In this document: in pieces, positions 18,801 to 26,404 of the stretch
Position numbering within the stretch: the first letter of the stretch is position 1
Layout: every line of letters begins with the position of its first letter
Assembly (NCBI GenBank): GCA_937914945.1
Contig: CALGJF010000046.1
Span: 1 to 54,627, forward strand
Reading direction: 5' to 3'
DNA length: 54,627 nt
Source of the DNA: an uncultured Bacteroidales bacterium
Lineage (GTDB): Bacteria; Bacteroidota; Bacteroidia; Bacteroidales; Bacteroidaceae
The notes under the pieces: generated by a model
Database searches by the model: none
What the model was told of the DNA's origin: nothing
The model's input: only the letters and a program-made list of their open reading frames with translations
Translations under genes and position numbers: made by a program

Positions 18801-21800
18801 CTTTCTTGCCGTGTGCCACGGATTGTATTGCGGCTGTGTAGCCTATTTGAGCCTTCTCTGTGGTGTCTTTTTTGCAAAGGAACGGGACCTCTATTCTACC
18901 ACTGAGGCCCGAGCTGCCAAAACTATTCTGCTTTATGTTCAGGTAGATATTGTCGAGAGTAATCTTCCAGCCACCAACCTTGGGCGTGCCATACGTAAAG
19001 AGGCTGTCCACCGAAACGTTCATCGAAAAGCCCGAAGCATCGTATATTACATTCTTCACACCAACCTTCACGCGCGAATCGCCCACGGAGTCAAGCTCCA
19101 CAAAGTGTGGCAACTTACAGCTGAGTTCCTCGAAGTAGAAACCTTTCCACTCGTTATAGGCTTTTTCGTTCTTTCCGGGGTCGCCCGACAAGCCAAGCTT
19201 GCCATCGAATTTGTAGTTGGCGGGGAACTTTATACCTGTGGGGGTTCTTCTCTTTGAACGGTCGAGCACAATACCCACCGAATCGCCCGTTGCACTGAAA
19301 GTAAAGCCCGGTGCACTTGCCACCTGGAAGGGATCCATTTTAACAGTTGCAAACCAGTCCTCGGCATCGGCAATAAAGGCTGTGAGGGTAATTTCGGGGT
19401 GAACATTGGGATCGAGAGCCGCCTTGCCATCATCTTTCAAAAGTTCGTCGCTGGGCAGGTTCATACTTATGCTTGCGCACAGTTCGTTAAACTTGCCATC
19501 CTTCCAAGATATGAAGCAGCCATCGGAAGCTTTGCTATAATCTTGATTCGAGGGCGCATTGAACGTAAATGTAAAATCGGAATCGGGATCTTTTACCTTA
19601 AAACTCTTTACCAGACCCAACGAACCGCTTTGCGGCAGGAAACTTTCGGGCGAGGTAGTGAGTTTGCGGGCTGCGAATATGAGAATGTCGCTCTCCACGG
19701 CCTCGCACTCGGGGAGCACAAACTCGCCGATAAGGTCGAGATTGGCACTTTCCGGCAAAAATTCCATTTGTGCCAGCTGAATGGTTGCAGGACACTCCAA
19801 CTCCTCATCCATAGGCACGGTGAGCCCAAGCGGCAGTGTTACAACAGCAGCAGAATCGACTTTGGCAAGTGTTTGCATTGCATTGCCTATCACATAGTTG
19901 TAGAAGGCACCTACACCGGCTTCATTGAGCAGTTTTTCAACCTTGGCCTGCGCACCGGCTGAATCGGTCTTGGCGACCTCTTTCACGAAATTCTCTTCAA
20001 ATAATTCAAGCGGTACATGGGCGCTCTTCTCGGTAACAGATTTAACACCATTCTTCACCACTCGCTTTATAGATGCATCCACATATATACTGTCGAACTC
20101 CACTGCTACGCGCACGGGAACATTCATCATTGTAGTATGTACGTGTCCTTTACCTTTGAAGCAGTCGTACCCCTTCTCTTTAAGCTCCTTATCCTTTACA
20201 GGTAACTCTTTGGCCTCGGTTACGGTGAGGCGGTACTCGCCTATCCACAAATCGCGCAAGGCGGGCTGGAAAATGGTATCGCACTTTGAGATGCTATCCA
20301 CTTTATATACAGAGGGTTTCTCCTGGTCCTCAATGAGTTTGCGCCAAACAAGGGCTGTTACCTTGTTATCGCCCTCCTTCATCTTTATTTCAAGCGGGTC
20401 GGGCTTTTCGGCACGCACAACACCTAACGTGTCGGTTTCGTACAGCGGGGCACCGTAGCTATACATATCGTATCCACACAGGTCATTCAATCGTGCGGCT
20501 GTGAGTTTGAGTTTTTCATCGGGCTTTACGGTTACAACACTGTCGGGCTTGCTAATGAAATAGCGGTCGTTGTATGTGAGGCGCAGGGCCACCTTCTGCT
20601 CACTGCTTGTTACATTGAGCAGGGTAACTTCGAAAAGGTCTCCCGGTTTCTCGAAATACTCGTCGGGCTCGGGTTTGAAGGTGGCATCGGCCTTGGGAAC
20701 CACTGTTACAACCACCTCGGAAAAATGCATATCCTTGGCATTGAAGTCGGACTTTCCGCCACCAAGCATAGCACGCACCTTGCGGTTTTTATCCTCGACG
20801 GCAATGTTCTTGAGTGAGTCGGCACTGAAAGCGACAACCTCTATCTGATTGAACGACTGCAAGTTTACAACCTTTTTAATATCCGGGATAGGCGTCTCCA
20901 CAAATGCACCGCCAAGACGGGCCTCGAAGCACTTTATGGTGTCGGGGTTGCCGCACAGGGCATTCAGTTCGTTGGAGGTGAGCTTTTTAACCTCGTTAGG
21001 GCCAATCGTTATCGCCTTGTCGTAACGCTCCTCTTTGAACACCGAGGCATAGTAGGAACCGAACTCGTCGAACAGATACATAATGCTGGGGAGCACGTTG
21101 TATGTATTGGGGGTGTTGTTCTTCAGCTCCACTTCGAAGAGGGCCGCCGGGCTGTTGAAATAGATGTCGCCGCGGGCAGGCAGAGGATCGAGTTTGGGGG
21201 TTACGGTTACAGCCACATCGTCGAGACGTGTGAAGGCCGATACCTGATAACTTATAAAGCCCTCACCTATGGTGAAATCGGCCAAATTGCCCTGCTCGGC
21301 ATAGTGTATAAGCGGTTTTAGGGCCTTGAAAGTGATTTTATTATATTTTTCGGTATCTATAGTTATTTCCCTGTCGGCATCCAAGGGGCTGAATTCGGCC
21401 TTGTCGGTTATCTTTCCAAACAGGTCGCTTGTGATTTTGGTGAAGCCTTTGGAGGCAAAATAGAGTTTTACCTGCTCGTCGGTGAGTTTCAAGGTTTCGC
21501 CTGGTTTCACAAGTATGTGCTTCATATCCTTCTCCTTATAGGAGTTGGCTATATATGTGGCTCTTTCATCTTCATTGAATTCAAACATTATCATTGGAAC
21601 GAACTCGATGGTTCTGTCGCCCGTGTTGCTCAACGATACCTCAAACAGCTGTTCGGGTTTGGTAAAATAGGCCCTTGCATTGTAGGGCATAGGGTTCATC
21701 TTCAGTTTTATAGAGACGTCGAGATCGGTGAGCGAAACGTTTTTGTCGGCCCAAAAATCGAGTGCCTGGCTGGCGGCCAGCACCCTATCGGCCTTGTTGG

Positions 21801-24258
21801 GAGCATCGGCCGGAATTTTGCGGAGGCTGTCGGCATTGATAAGGGTAAACTTCAGGTGGTTAGCATCATCGAATGTTATTATTTGGTCAAAATCCTTGAA
21901 GTCGCTCTCCTTCTCACCGGTGCTGTGGTTTATACGTGTTGCAATGGTGTCGCCGCAAAGTTTGTTCAGAGTTTCGCGGTCGAGCACCATTTTCTCATTC
22001 CCCTTGAGTACAAACTCAGGGTATGTAAACCACTTGGAGGGTATGTAGGAATAGAGCGTGCCATCGATGCTCCTGTCGGCATATGTTATGCTGGGGCACA
22101 GCTTCAAATCCTTGCTTGTGAGGTTTTTGAGTTCTATGTCAAAAAGACGGCCGGGACTGTTTATATAGACATCACCATTATAGGGAAAGGGATTCACTCT
22201 GGGTTTTATAACCACATCCACATCGCCAAGTTTCACGGATGACGAGGTGGTGAACGATGTGGAATACTCCATTAGCAGGGCCTGCGAAGGTTTGTCCTTT
22301 TCGAGGTCAAGCATACTGAGCCTTTCGTAGTCGAAGATATAGAGCCTTGCCACGTTTTCCAGGCTTTCGGCAAGTTCGATGAGGGAAAAATCGGTAAGCA
22401 CCTCCTTTTCACCACCCTTGAGCTGTTTGCGGTACTCCTCGAAACCACCGAAGAATTTGTCGAACTCCTCGTCGCTGAAGGCTTTTGTTTCGCCCGATTT
22501 TATGGTTATATAGTTGTCGGCAAAACGCTTGCCCTTGAAGTAATCGCCCGAATAAGAGACTTCGTCCTCCACAAAGTAGAAGAGGCCGGGATAGATGCGC
22601 AGTGTTTTGGGCGAAAGGCTTTTTATTTTAAGTGTAAACAAGCGCGATGGCTTTGTGAGGTAGTACGCGCCATCCTTGGGGAGAATGGGCATTTTGGGCT
22701 CAAGTGTAACGCTGAACATTTCGCCACTCATAACATTTTCCGACGTGCGGAACGGAACACGGCCCTTGCCCACTATGGTTTCGCGCAGCACCGGCTTGCC
22801 GCCTGTGTAACGGCACACACGCACGAATGCCGTGTCGTTCGACTCGGGGAAGTAGTCGCTTGCGGGCTTGCCTATTACGAAACCCGTCTTGGCTTTGAAA
22901 GCTATTACATCGCGGTCTATGTCGTAACCACCTGCCAAACGGTCGAAATCGTCGGCCGACAGGGTAACCCTGGCACCCGGGCCGAGTTCTAAATATTCGT
23001 TTGTGTGCTGCTTGTCGGGCGCGGCTGTCACACCCCAGTTACCCTTGTAGTACTGCATAAGCATACACACGGGGATGGTTTCGCTACTGCGGTTTTCGAG
23101 CGTTATGTTGAAGAGTTCGCTGGGGTTTTCAAAATAGGGATATAGCGCCGATGGCAGTTCGGTGAATTTCGGCTCCACCGTTACGTTTATGGGTAGTTCC
23201 GTTTGAGGATTGTCCACCACTATATCGAAATCCTCACCTGCGCCGCTGTTCTCCATAAGCAACACAAGCAGTTCGCTCTTGCCATCGTTGCCCACCTGTG
23301 TATAGGCAGGGTTGGAGGCGTCGTTCACAAGGGGGCGTGCGGTAACTTGCGCCACATATTTCACGTTCTTGTAGCGTTTGAGCTTGGCAACGATATTGTA
23401 TGGCACAATGCATTGCGGTGTCATAAGGCCATACTGCGAGTATGCTATGTTACCACCGTTGAGCACCGCATCGGAGGGGTGTTGTTCCTCGGAAAGCTGG
23501 TACAGCACAAAGTCGTATATGAACTGACGTGTAACGGTGAGGCCTCTGTAGTTGAATGTGGGCTCGGTCCACGAGAATCGGGGGTTAGATGTAGGGAAAT
23601 AGGCTGTGTAGTATCCCTCGTTATCTTCAAAACCCGAAACACCGGCATTGCCGTCGTTTATGTATGTTATGTTGTTGAACGATGGCGGATTGGCAGTGTA
23701 GCATATATCGAAGAAGCAGATACCCTCGCCCAGATAGTCGCCGGGGTCGTTGAAATCGGTATAGTTGCTTTTTGCCGTAATCTTAAGGCCGTAGTGTCCC
23801 TCGGGCAGAAGGCCGAACACACCGCTGTTGCTACCATTTTGGAATGCATCGTACAGGTAACCGCCACCAAAACTTTCGGTTCCGGCATCGTACTGGCGGA
23901 ACATATTATAGAGGTCGGTTTGTGTGAGCACACGCGACTGGCCCGGTTGCAAAGGTATGTATATGGGCATAGAACGGCTTGCCACTGTGGCAATGTACGA
24001 GTCGCTGTTGGGCCATATATCCACAGCGTTATCAATGGGGCCCTCTATGCGGGCTTCGAGGCGCACGGGCAGGAACTCGCTTGCGCTGTTGTTTGTAACC
24101 ACTATGTTAAAGAAACGACCCGGGTCGCTCATATATACTCCACCCTGCGCGGGCAATGGGTTCTGCCTGCGCTGCACTGTCACCGATACCTGCGCAAACA
24201 AACCGGTTGCGCACAACAGCATACATACTATATATGAAAGTAACCTGTGTTTTATCAT
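9895..24258 (-). CDS. Giant 4787-aa secreted modular protein with LRR and L7/L12-like C-terminal repeats
   Basis: One uninterrupted frame of 14.4 kb. A signal peptide ends near residue 23 (LFAQ). About seven N-terminal modules begin near residues 24, 359, 520, 684, 848, 1017 and 1182. Each starts with V-x-V-x-P-K-x-x-P-L-P and continues Y-F-x-x-P-x-x-L-F-x-V-x-L-x-N; they recall the TANFOR modules of Bacteroidetes surface proteins. Then comes a beta-rich middle (about 1300-2850), a probable coiled coil (about 2878-2970), an EF-hand loop (D3338-E3349) and an irregular leucine-rich repeat region (about 3350-4450). Three tandem domains (4564-4631, 4649-4716, 4721-4787) resemble the ribosomal L7/L12 C-terminal domain. 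No type IX tail. It follows an outer-membrane barrel gene by 32 bases. Likely a surface adhesin or scaffold (inference). Confidence 0.85.
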   Translation of the reverse strand: MIKHRLLSYIVCMLLCATGLFAQVSVTVQRRQNPLPAQGGVYMSDPGRFFNIVVTNNSASEFLPVRLEARIEGPIDNAVDIWPNSDSYIATVASRSMPIYIPLQPGQSRVLTQTDLYNMFRQYDAGTESFGGGYLYDAFQNGSNSGVFGLLPEGHYGLKITAKSNYTDFNDPGDYLGEGICFFDICYTANPPSFNNITYINDGNAGVSGFEDNEGYYTAYFPTSNPRFSWTEPTFNYRGLTVTRQFIYDFVLYQLSEEQHPSDAVLNGGNIAYSQYGLMTPQCIVPYNIVAKLKRYKNVKYVAQVTARPLVNDASNPAYTQVGNDGKSELLVLLMENSGAGEDFDIVVDNPQTELPINVTVEPKFTELPSALYPYFENPSELFNITLENRSSETIPVCMLMQYYKGNWGVTAAPDKQHTNEYLELGPGARVTLSADDFDRLAGGYDIDRDVIAFKAKTGFVIGKPASDYFPESNDTAFVRVCRYTGGKPVLRETIVGKGRVPFRTSENVMSGEMFSVTLEPKMPILPKDGAYYLTKPSRLFTLKIKSLSPKTLRIYPGLFYFVEDEVSYSGDYFKGKRFADNYITIKSGETKAFSDEEFDKFFGGFEEYRKQLKGGEKEVLTDFSLIELAESLENVARLYIFDYERLSMLDLEKDKPSQALLMEYSTSFTTSSSVKLGDVDVVIKPRVNPFPYNGDVYINSPGRLFDIELKNLTSKDLKLCPSITYADRSIDGTLYSYIPSKWFTYPEFVLKGNEKMVLDRETLNKLCGDTIATRINHSTGEKESDFKDFDQIITFDDANHLKFTLINADSLRKIPADAPNKADRVLAASQALDFWADKNVSLTDLDVSIKLKMNPMPYNARAYFTKPEQLFEVSLSNTGDRTIEFVPMIMFEFNEDERATYIANSYKEKDMKHILVKPGETLKLTDEQVKLYFASKGFTKITSDLFGKITDKAEFSPLDADREITIDTEKYNKITFKALKPLIHYAEQGNLADFTIGEGFISYQVSAFTRLDDVAVTVTPKLDPLPARGDIYFNSPAALFEVELKNNTPNTYNVLPSIMYLFDEFGSYYASVFKEERYDKAITIGPNEVKKLTSNELNALCGNPDTIKCFEARLGGAFVETPIPDIKKVVNLQSFNQIEVVAFSADSLKNIAVEDKNRKVRAMLGGGKSDFNAKDMHFSEVVVTVVPKADATFKPEPDEYFEKPGDLFEVTLLNVTSSEQKVALRLTYNDRYFISKPDSVVTVKPDEKLKLTAARLNDLCGYDMYSYGAPLYETDTLGVVRAEKPDPLEIKMKEGDNKVTALVWRKLIEDQEKPSVYKVDSISKCDTIFQPALRDLWIGEYRLTVTEAKELPVKDKELKEKGYDCFKGKGHVHTTMMNVPVRVAVEFDSIYVDASIKRVVKNGVKSVTEKSAHVPLELFEENFVKEVAKTDSAGAQAKVEKLLNEAGVGAFYNYVIGNAMQTLAKVDSAAVVTLPLGLTVPMDEELECPATIQLAQMEFLPESANLDLIGEFVLPECEAVESDILIFAARKLTTSPESFLPQSGSLGLVKSFKVKDPDSDFTFTFNAPSNQDYSKASDGCFISWKDGKFNELCASISMNLPSDELLKDDGKAALDPNVHPEITLTAFIADAEDWFATVKMDPFQVASAPGFTFSATGDSVGIVLDRSKRRTPTGIKFPANYKFDGKLGLSGDPGKNEKAYNEWKGFYFEELSCKLPHFVELDSVGDSRVKVGVKNVIYDASGFSMNVSVDSLFTYGTPKVGGWKITLDNIYLNIKQNSFGSSGLSGRIEVPFLCKKDTTEKAQIGYTAAIQSVAHGKKDGLAVNFRMQQLDDEVGLDFMLAKVKFNKDSTYFNVIYCDTLPKGKQTLVELCLDGKVSITCAEKIDFKLPDIPFKNMRIANFDQSLLTGKKNDKKDGKDGKKKSDGQGVESPDGNTNFHTGKWALAGEPGSDEGTYWGMPLVLDNISMEVGEGGETLGLGIEGGVVVMGNKKFGLGATVGLTIWSEINWEETTIKYKEVEFKSMHVEGQYAGMVSVVGDLEVSEEEEKSGFEADLDVKVKGLFEIDLAGGYYKMKKTEEDLKLDEGDEAEDEYYRAGYFLAKAGFGRGLPLGPVSLQKISGGFFINYSVAVSDVDGADDMVDALEKSLKPKYKSYGGMFGVGLAVGDETIINGEATLLVMVDIQEDGIRVPGVVMQGEVHALCASADADSGLVNGKVTIIYEDTTTPDITEEEKAAMSSGDLREKLEEKKNEHKMFKLSVTVDSDIAAMYKKFTGEEYQVKAPISDLQALDQKSADSENKGEQKNQSSAAGKLESKGYVKSGCGATINLEFEIRNYPAQNKTFWHLYVGEPDEAKRCRITFIDFEVGKDSPVGLWAKVYANAYLCLGNELPGNGKLPDIPDKVQEALGMKGADGKVDTSLKSKLDAAREQTMKGGPAGDINGGIMVGGALGAEIGCNAVFCYANVEGMLGFDLILKQYKEGVRCTDGSRAGGKNGFYATGQIYAMLKGELGLMLDLWIYKGKVPLVDMTMGALLQGGFPNPTWVYGRMRAKGSVLGGLIKFSSTIEMKAGKVCVPEMGNPLDDIKIFGDVQPGDEDIEKGWSDKSLVSCYGKSTFTTNMKIDKVLALVDEAATMEVNGMDGDGGNVTRMYVFHLDNNFEMKEYDESDPTDDERSAYTTYITHSNPTFDKENYELRTGSFKPNTLYRVKLRGTCKEVVDGREVDPIYKDSLSGYKEEHRPFADERYVYFRTGKLSDNINDEVVGYLPNITPFTQSLDDATQPSFMEAHVRDDYWHNPDYEFVASIKEYDQATGRYILPDARAGLRKGQVSKYENLPVIEVVEQGVDEEGNEFKYATVTIDKPVPGEFFVKGKRYRFEVQRVNRAQLNSYMDMIEENYKSIMAMTKEDVDSYEQQLAEMDEVIAEGDAKAGDANTNQAIRDLYNYYKEVGEMYGENEAEQRIKEYKEQLKSNAQGFAEVVYTQDYKYNGYRNFQEFVQNEEYQWYTTPPLVDQFSEPNSKNTSVLYCKVDDVVLKGSNSRNNNPYYALNYWHSIAAIAYEATPSYDFCKRTWRQSNFDGSRGVTFEPSFNWLRNGNANGASMSFQEYEKLFSPAYCKRWFSYDESCMGSSNSYGPNRVIANIWKAMESDANVAENFEKELKAKYEYYRHFNDFKFTDAADNGTMFKGYVKPYNQGGSSYPQYAMMPVWQIGLIYAADHPGKYGLNSKNCGRSGTTAYKYMTGDYSLFKASSFLNRIQSISARVRFCDGYNIATVSGRGGSYNASNYGMRPLTSSKRTVLIKSDFNGRGNYEYGQDVAVSAEEYVHIGDEVLRYYILKSYDTNKDGRMHINEMNAITNLSLDFSVIYLHDGYKYIYIQSLDALKNMPNLEILTLSDNSGSAHNTFRQNNKALTFEGNPKLKKVTMRRWYVETLDFKFNPNLKTLQIDMRAGDNTTDDGYAAVGWSSTKHKGVKNLYLASNDALRTLSVVDCDLGELDLSNNPNIERLDLRLNHLASLDISAANKLREEYIKVGYQVRSGASQAMRSVIASNVTTFNIGSALARINDMNSPNYYVTFETKRREDNVTTDDLDKNLNAHLTSLAEKAQMNFYDWAAKQVALDAEGLDIESIKYLDYFMPALTSLNVNDNALKELDLSGFPKLRKVYANNNNIRRIEINSNCDIIELEVSNNELTELPLDIMPNLLSLKCDNNSIETLYPNVCPKLIKLHCAGNALTELVMDRLASLQELVCSDNNFTQGNLVMPTNLGRLQVFEAKRALGDIAEVDLKAATNIRRIDVSNNASLKSLLFSENATSLQYLYAADCALNSIGPKGSRYFYFRCSGEGESHYLNLRSLVEVNIARNPDIRAYVAYNTSSFPNLRSIDVSGCDVINVKLLGSSNCKLTRLCAGVPQRTAGSKVVVWAVNDRNWFSRWPEWSEYPENKHTTRMVYGRNSDNLEKYDEEENIDVEVITTNDKKLRAAMGETFYKYMKDKLRPDSLGYRALHTADVKNLTSLECANMEVVSLGGMLEFMPNVKDIDATGNEMKEVSIPLNGLNNLNLSNNPLLETLQNDYGGCAKRIDLSHSYIDDGILNAARGAAVGGDLIMNGDLGSEELIIFTDEKSSPASLTMLSTNRSLYLHSCYIPEIKFSGKALTFASSGKRTCKMEKLLLMNEEQPVELVFQTVDMPLLWINKWIDDNPNRKFTMRVQTGNEEVNTKINGMLSFINSTTMTGSVGKLSSEMKQMANNILLPYAYSGEVPKGARFDELLDEFGLHETRTTDDLKMGRAMGYRLYESLKSKHAPGKEYLHVEDVKSVTKFSCAGMNVPDILTVLSYMPSVTNVNASENSIRRFMVPTMGIYDLSNGKVPLETLEFARKAISLDLTNTVINREVFEEAIKNVTTNLKVTHEGEVLSINDSSNKLGELMILASLNIYRCKIQTLNYRGKFLNLRGDLDAVSISNLHLNTATNTSISFTSADVALNFIANWSQNNPVDTKFNITLLGGSVSACISALEAFNNEAAAGRGFTEANKKLAIDAIVDCANKGYVAKGGKYDSMLDELGLAPKAKPWAVKLNNAGANVLNVITAMRSHCGYGLLEAKRYCDNAPSVVGTFDTQEEATALKRDIENVGGLAVVLHNGVQVAEPAKRKAEAADCDVVLTSTGANKISVIRALQSVCGLTLVQANTLVKTLPVVIATGKTNTEAQTIKSEIEGAGGSVNISSQKSEFDVVLTNAGANRIAVIKALKAACGIGTLDANNLTKNLPAVVATGVSSSEAQDIKSTIEEAGGSVRIE
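9898..10569 (-). repeat. Three tandem L7/L12-C-terminal-like domains (within the giant gene)
   Basis: Protein-level repeats encoded at about 10569-10366, 10314-10111 and 10098-9898. The third reads FDVVLTNAGANRIAVIKALK at its start and SSEAQDIKSTIEEAGGSV near its end. This parallels the bacterial L7/L12 pattern of a D-V-x-L strand, a G-A-N-K-x-x-V-I-K-x-V helix, G-L-x-L-x-E-A-K-x-L-V, a P strand, and A-x-x-x-K-x-x-L-E-E-A-G-A. The first copy is the most diverged. Recognition is by eye. Confidence 0.75.
14212..14247 (-). other. EF-hand calcium loop (within the giant gene)
   Basis: Codons 3338-3349 give DTNKDGRMHINE, with acidic or amide residues at loop positions 1, 3, 5 and 12 and glycine at 6, as in canonical EF-hands and dockerins. 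It immediately precedes the leucine-rich repeat region. Confidence 0.7.
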
Positions 24259-24290
24259 AATCTTATCTATTTGCGTATCCTTTTTCTGTC

Positions 24291-26141
24291 CTAAAATGTA
24301 GAAGCCTCTACACTGTTCATCTTGCTGCGGTTCTCGTTGTTCTTCTGCTTCTGATACTCGAGCATCTGGCGTTCACGCACTGCGCTACGCGAGAAGTCGG
24401 AGTAATATTCATACTTGCCATAGCGGGTAACCTCCTCCTTGGCCCTGCGTTTTATGCTGAATGCGGTAAAGGAGAAGCTGTAACTGAACGAGCAGGTAAA
24501 ATCGTATCCCTTGTCGCGCTGGTACTGGTCGAGCACCAGATTGGTGTTTGCATATCGGCTGTAGTTGAGATTAAGAGTGAAATTGTGTACCCTGGCCAGC
24601 GTATATGCCGCCGACATATTGGCTGCCATTGTGATGCTCTTGTCGGCTTCCATACGGTTATCCACGAGCGAGGCCGATGCATTGAGCGACAGGTTCCTCT
24701 CCTTGAGCAATGCCTTTGAGGCACTGAGCGTATAGACACTTGTGGTGTATTTTGAATTGTATCCTTCGGACGCCTGATAGCTGTAGTTGAAACTGAAATT
24801 GGTCTCTATAGGTATCACTGCAAGGGAGTAGTTTGAACCCAATGCCATTGTACCCACATCACCGGTTCCCGCAATTGTTCTGTTCTTATCCTCGTTAAGC
24901 GAATAGTTACCTGTGAACGAAAGGTAGTGTCCAAGAGTTTCGGTGTTTGTATTGTAGGAGAGCGTACCCGAATAGCTGCTCATACAGCGGTTGATGCGCG
25001 TTGTTTCATCTACCTTGGCCGTACCATCGTACTGGCACTGACGGAAGCCGTTATAGTTGGCCGACAACGACAGTTTGCTACCTATTGGGAGCGATGCATT
25101 GAGTGCATAATTCAATCCTCTTGTGGTATATAACTGCTCGCCCGATATATTATCCTCCTGGAACGAGAAGTTGCCACCGAGCGACAAGTTGCCCAGACGC
25201 AGGTTGGCAGCTGCTCCCACGTTGTGGTAGTTGTTGTTCATATAGGAAACACCCATACTCATATAGTCGGGCTGTATATGCTTGTAAAATAGCGAAAGCG
25301 ACACCAAGCGGAAAGTGGCAGCCAGGGTGAGGTCGCCGGCCCAACGCATAAGCGAGGTGTAACGCACGTCGAAGAGGCTGTTGTATTTATCGGTATCGCC
25401 ACCTGTGAGCTGCGGCGCCTTGGTATCGGTAGAAAAGATTGAAGTGGCCACATTACCCGTGAGCGACAACTGCTTGAATATCTGCCAGCGGCCACGCAAG
25501 CCTATGACGACGTTCTCCTGCGCAAAGACCTCGTCATACCAAATATCATCGATAGAGGACTGGTGGTCCTGCGAGCGGAAAAGATACAAATCGACAAAAT
25601 TGCGGCTGCTGCCATATCCCACCTTCAAGCCCCAGCCCGAGCGCTTATATACAGGCTTGCCTGATGGCATTTCGCCGGGTTCAAAATTGACAGCCTCGCG
25701 CAAGATGCCGTAAAAGATACCAAAGCGGAAGCCCGATGTGGGGCTCTTGTATTCGATACCCATTCCGTTGAAGGGAAGGTTATATACATAGGCCGAGAAA
25801 GGCATTGAGCGGCGGCCCAAATGGAGTGTCCATCCCTTGTATGTGGGGCTGATGTTGAATGCAAACTGTGGATGCGAGAATGAATAGTTATTACAGCTGT
25901 AATAGAAAGCAAAAGGCATATTGTAGCCATAAAGGTTCACATTCATATTGGCATACATAGAGTAGTTCAACGGCGAGGCAAAACTGCCACCCGAAGAATA
26001 ATACAATGTGCTCTGCGTGCCCAGTGCTCCTGAAATTATGAGCGGATCCTTTTTCCTTGGGTCCTCGATGGCTTTGGAAACGGCTATTCCGCAAAACGCC
26101 ATCAACAACAGAAGAAGGGCTTTTCTAAAATTCGTATTCAT
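24291..26141 (-). CDS. Outer-membrane beta-barrel protein
   Basis: 616 aa with a signal peptide (cleavage near VSKA, residue 24). The body alternates hydrophobic and polar residues in many strands ending in aromatic residues (LSLFYKHIQ, LSLGGNFSFQ, FSFNYSYQ, CSFSYSFSF), as in transmembrane beta-barrels, with glycine- and serine-rich turns. A charged tail of about 50 residues (KRRAKEEVTR onward) follows the last strand, which is unusual for a barrel and might face the periplasm. It is the first gene of the operon containing the giant protein, so it may anchor or export it. The specific family is not recognised. Confidence 0.8.
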   Translation of the reverse strand: MNTNFRKALLLLLMAFCGIAVSKAIEDPRKKDPLIISGALGTQSTLYYSSGGSFASPLNYSMYANMNVNLYGYNMPFAFYYSCNNYSFSHPQFAFNISPTYKGWTLHLGRRSMPFSAYVYNLPFNGMGIEYKSPTSGFRFGIFYGILREAVNFEPGEMPSGKPVYKRSGWGLKVGYGSSRNFVDLYLFRSQDHQSSIDDIWYDEVFAQENVVIGLRGRWQIFKQLSLTGNVATSIFSTDTKAPQLTGGDTDKYNSLFDVRYTSLMRWAGDLTLAATFRLVSLSLFYKHIQPDYMSMGVSYMNNNYHNVGAAANLRLGNLSLGGNFSFQEDNISGEQLYTTRGLNYALNASLPIGSKLSLSANYNGFRQCQYDGTAKVDETTRINRCMSSYSGTLSYNTNTETLGHYLSFTGNYSLNEDKNRTIAGTGDVGTMALGSNYSLAVIPIETNFSFNYSYQASEGYNSKYTTSVYTLSASKALLKERNLSLNASASLVDNRMEADKSITMAANMSAAYTLARVHNFTLNLNYSRYANTNLVLDQYQRDKGYDFTCSFSYSFSFTAFSIKRRAKEEVTRYGKYEYYSDFSRSAVRERQMLEYQKQKNNENRSKMNSVEASTF

Positions 26142-26362
26142 CTCTTCACTATTTATAATAGCTCAATATTTATATCTGGTAGCTGCAGGTGTGCAGCCTG
26201 TTATTTTCGTCTTTAGGTTGCCTGGGGCAACATTGCCCGTTTGTCGCCCCGTTGTGAAAGAGGCAAAGGCGGACAAGCCTTTATTTTTATGACAGAGCGC
26301 CCTATACTATTGCGGAGCTCCCCTGCTCTATCTGTTTATACATTGCTAAATTTAATAATAAA

Positions 26363-26395
26363 GCAACGGGGTGCCCGTGTAACGGGCCCCGTTGC
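26363..26395 (-). terminator. Terminator of the Ig-like surface protein gene
   Basis: GCAACGGGG (26363-26371) pairs with CCCCGTTGC (26387-26395), extended inside by CCCGT/ACGGG after a two-base bulge. On the minus strand it is followed by the moderately T-rich TTTATTATT; on the plus strand a run of six T lies a few bases beyond. It separates the 1299-aa gene from the 24-kb operon. The 221 bases up to the barrel gene hold further small hairpins (26217-26231 and 26265-26282) but no TAnnTTTG promoter that I can identify. Confidence 0.6.
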
Positions 26396-26404
26396 TCATA
26401 TTTT

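Noticed and set aside
23203..24237. Open frame of 344 aa on the plus strand
   Set aside because: Antisense to the N-terminal modules of the giant protein; no support.
24291..26141. Assignment of the barrel protein to a named type IX secretion component (SprA, PorV or PorP)
   Set aside because: Length and motifs do not match any of these; only a generic beta-barrel call is supported.
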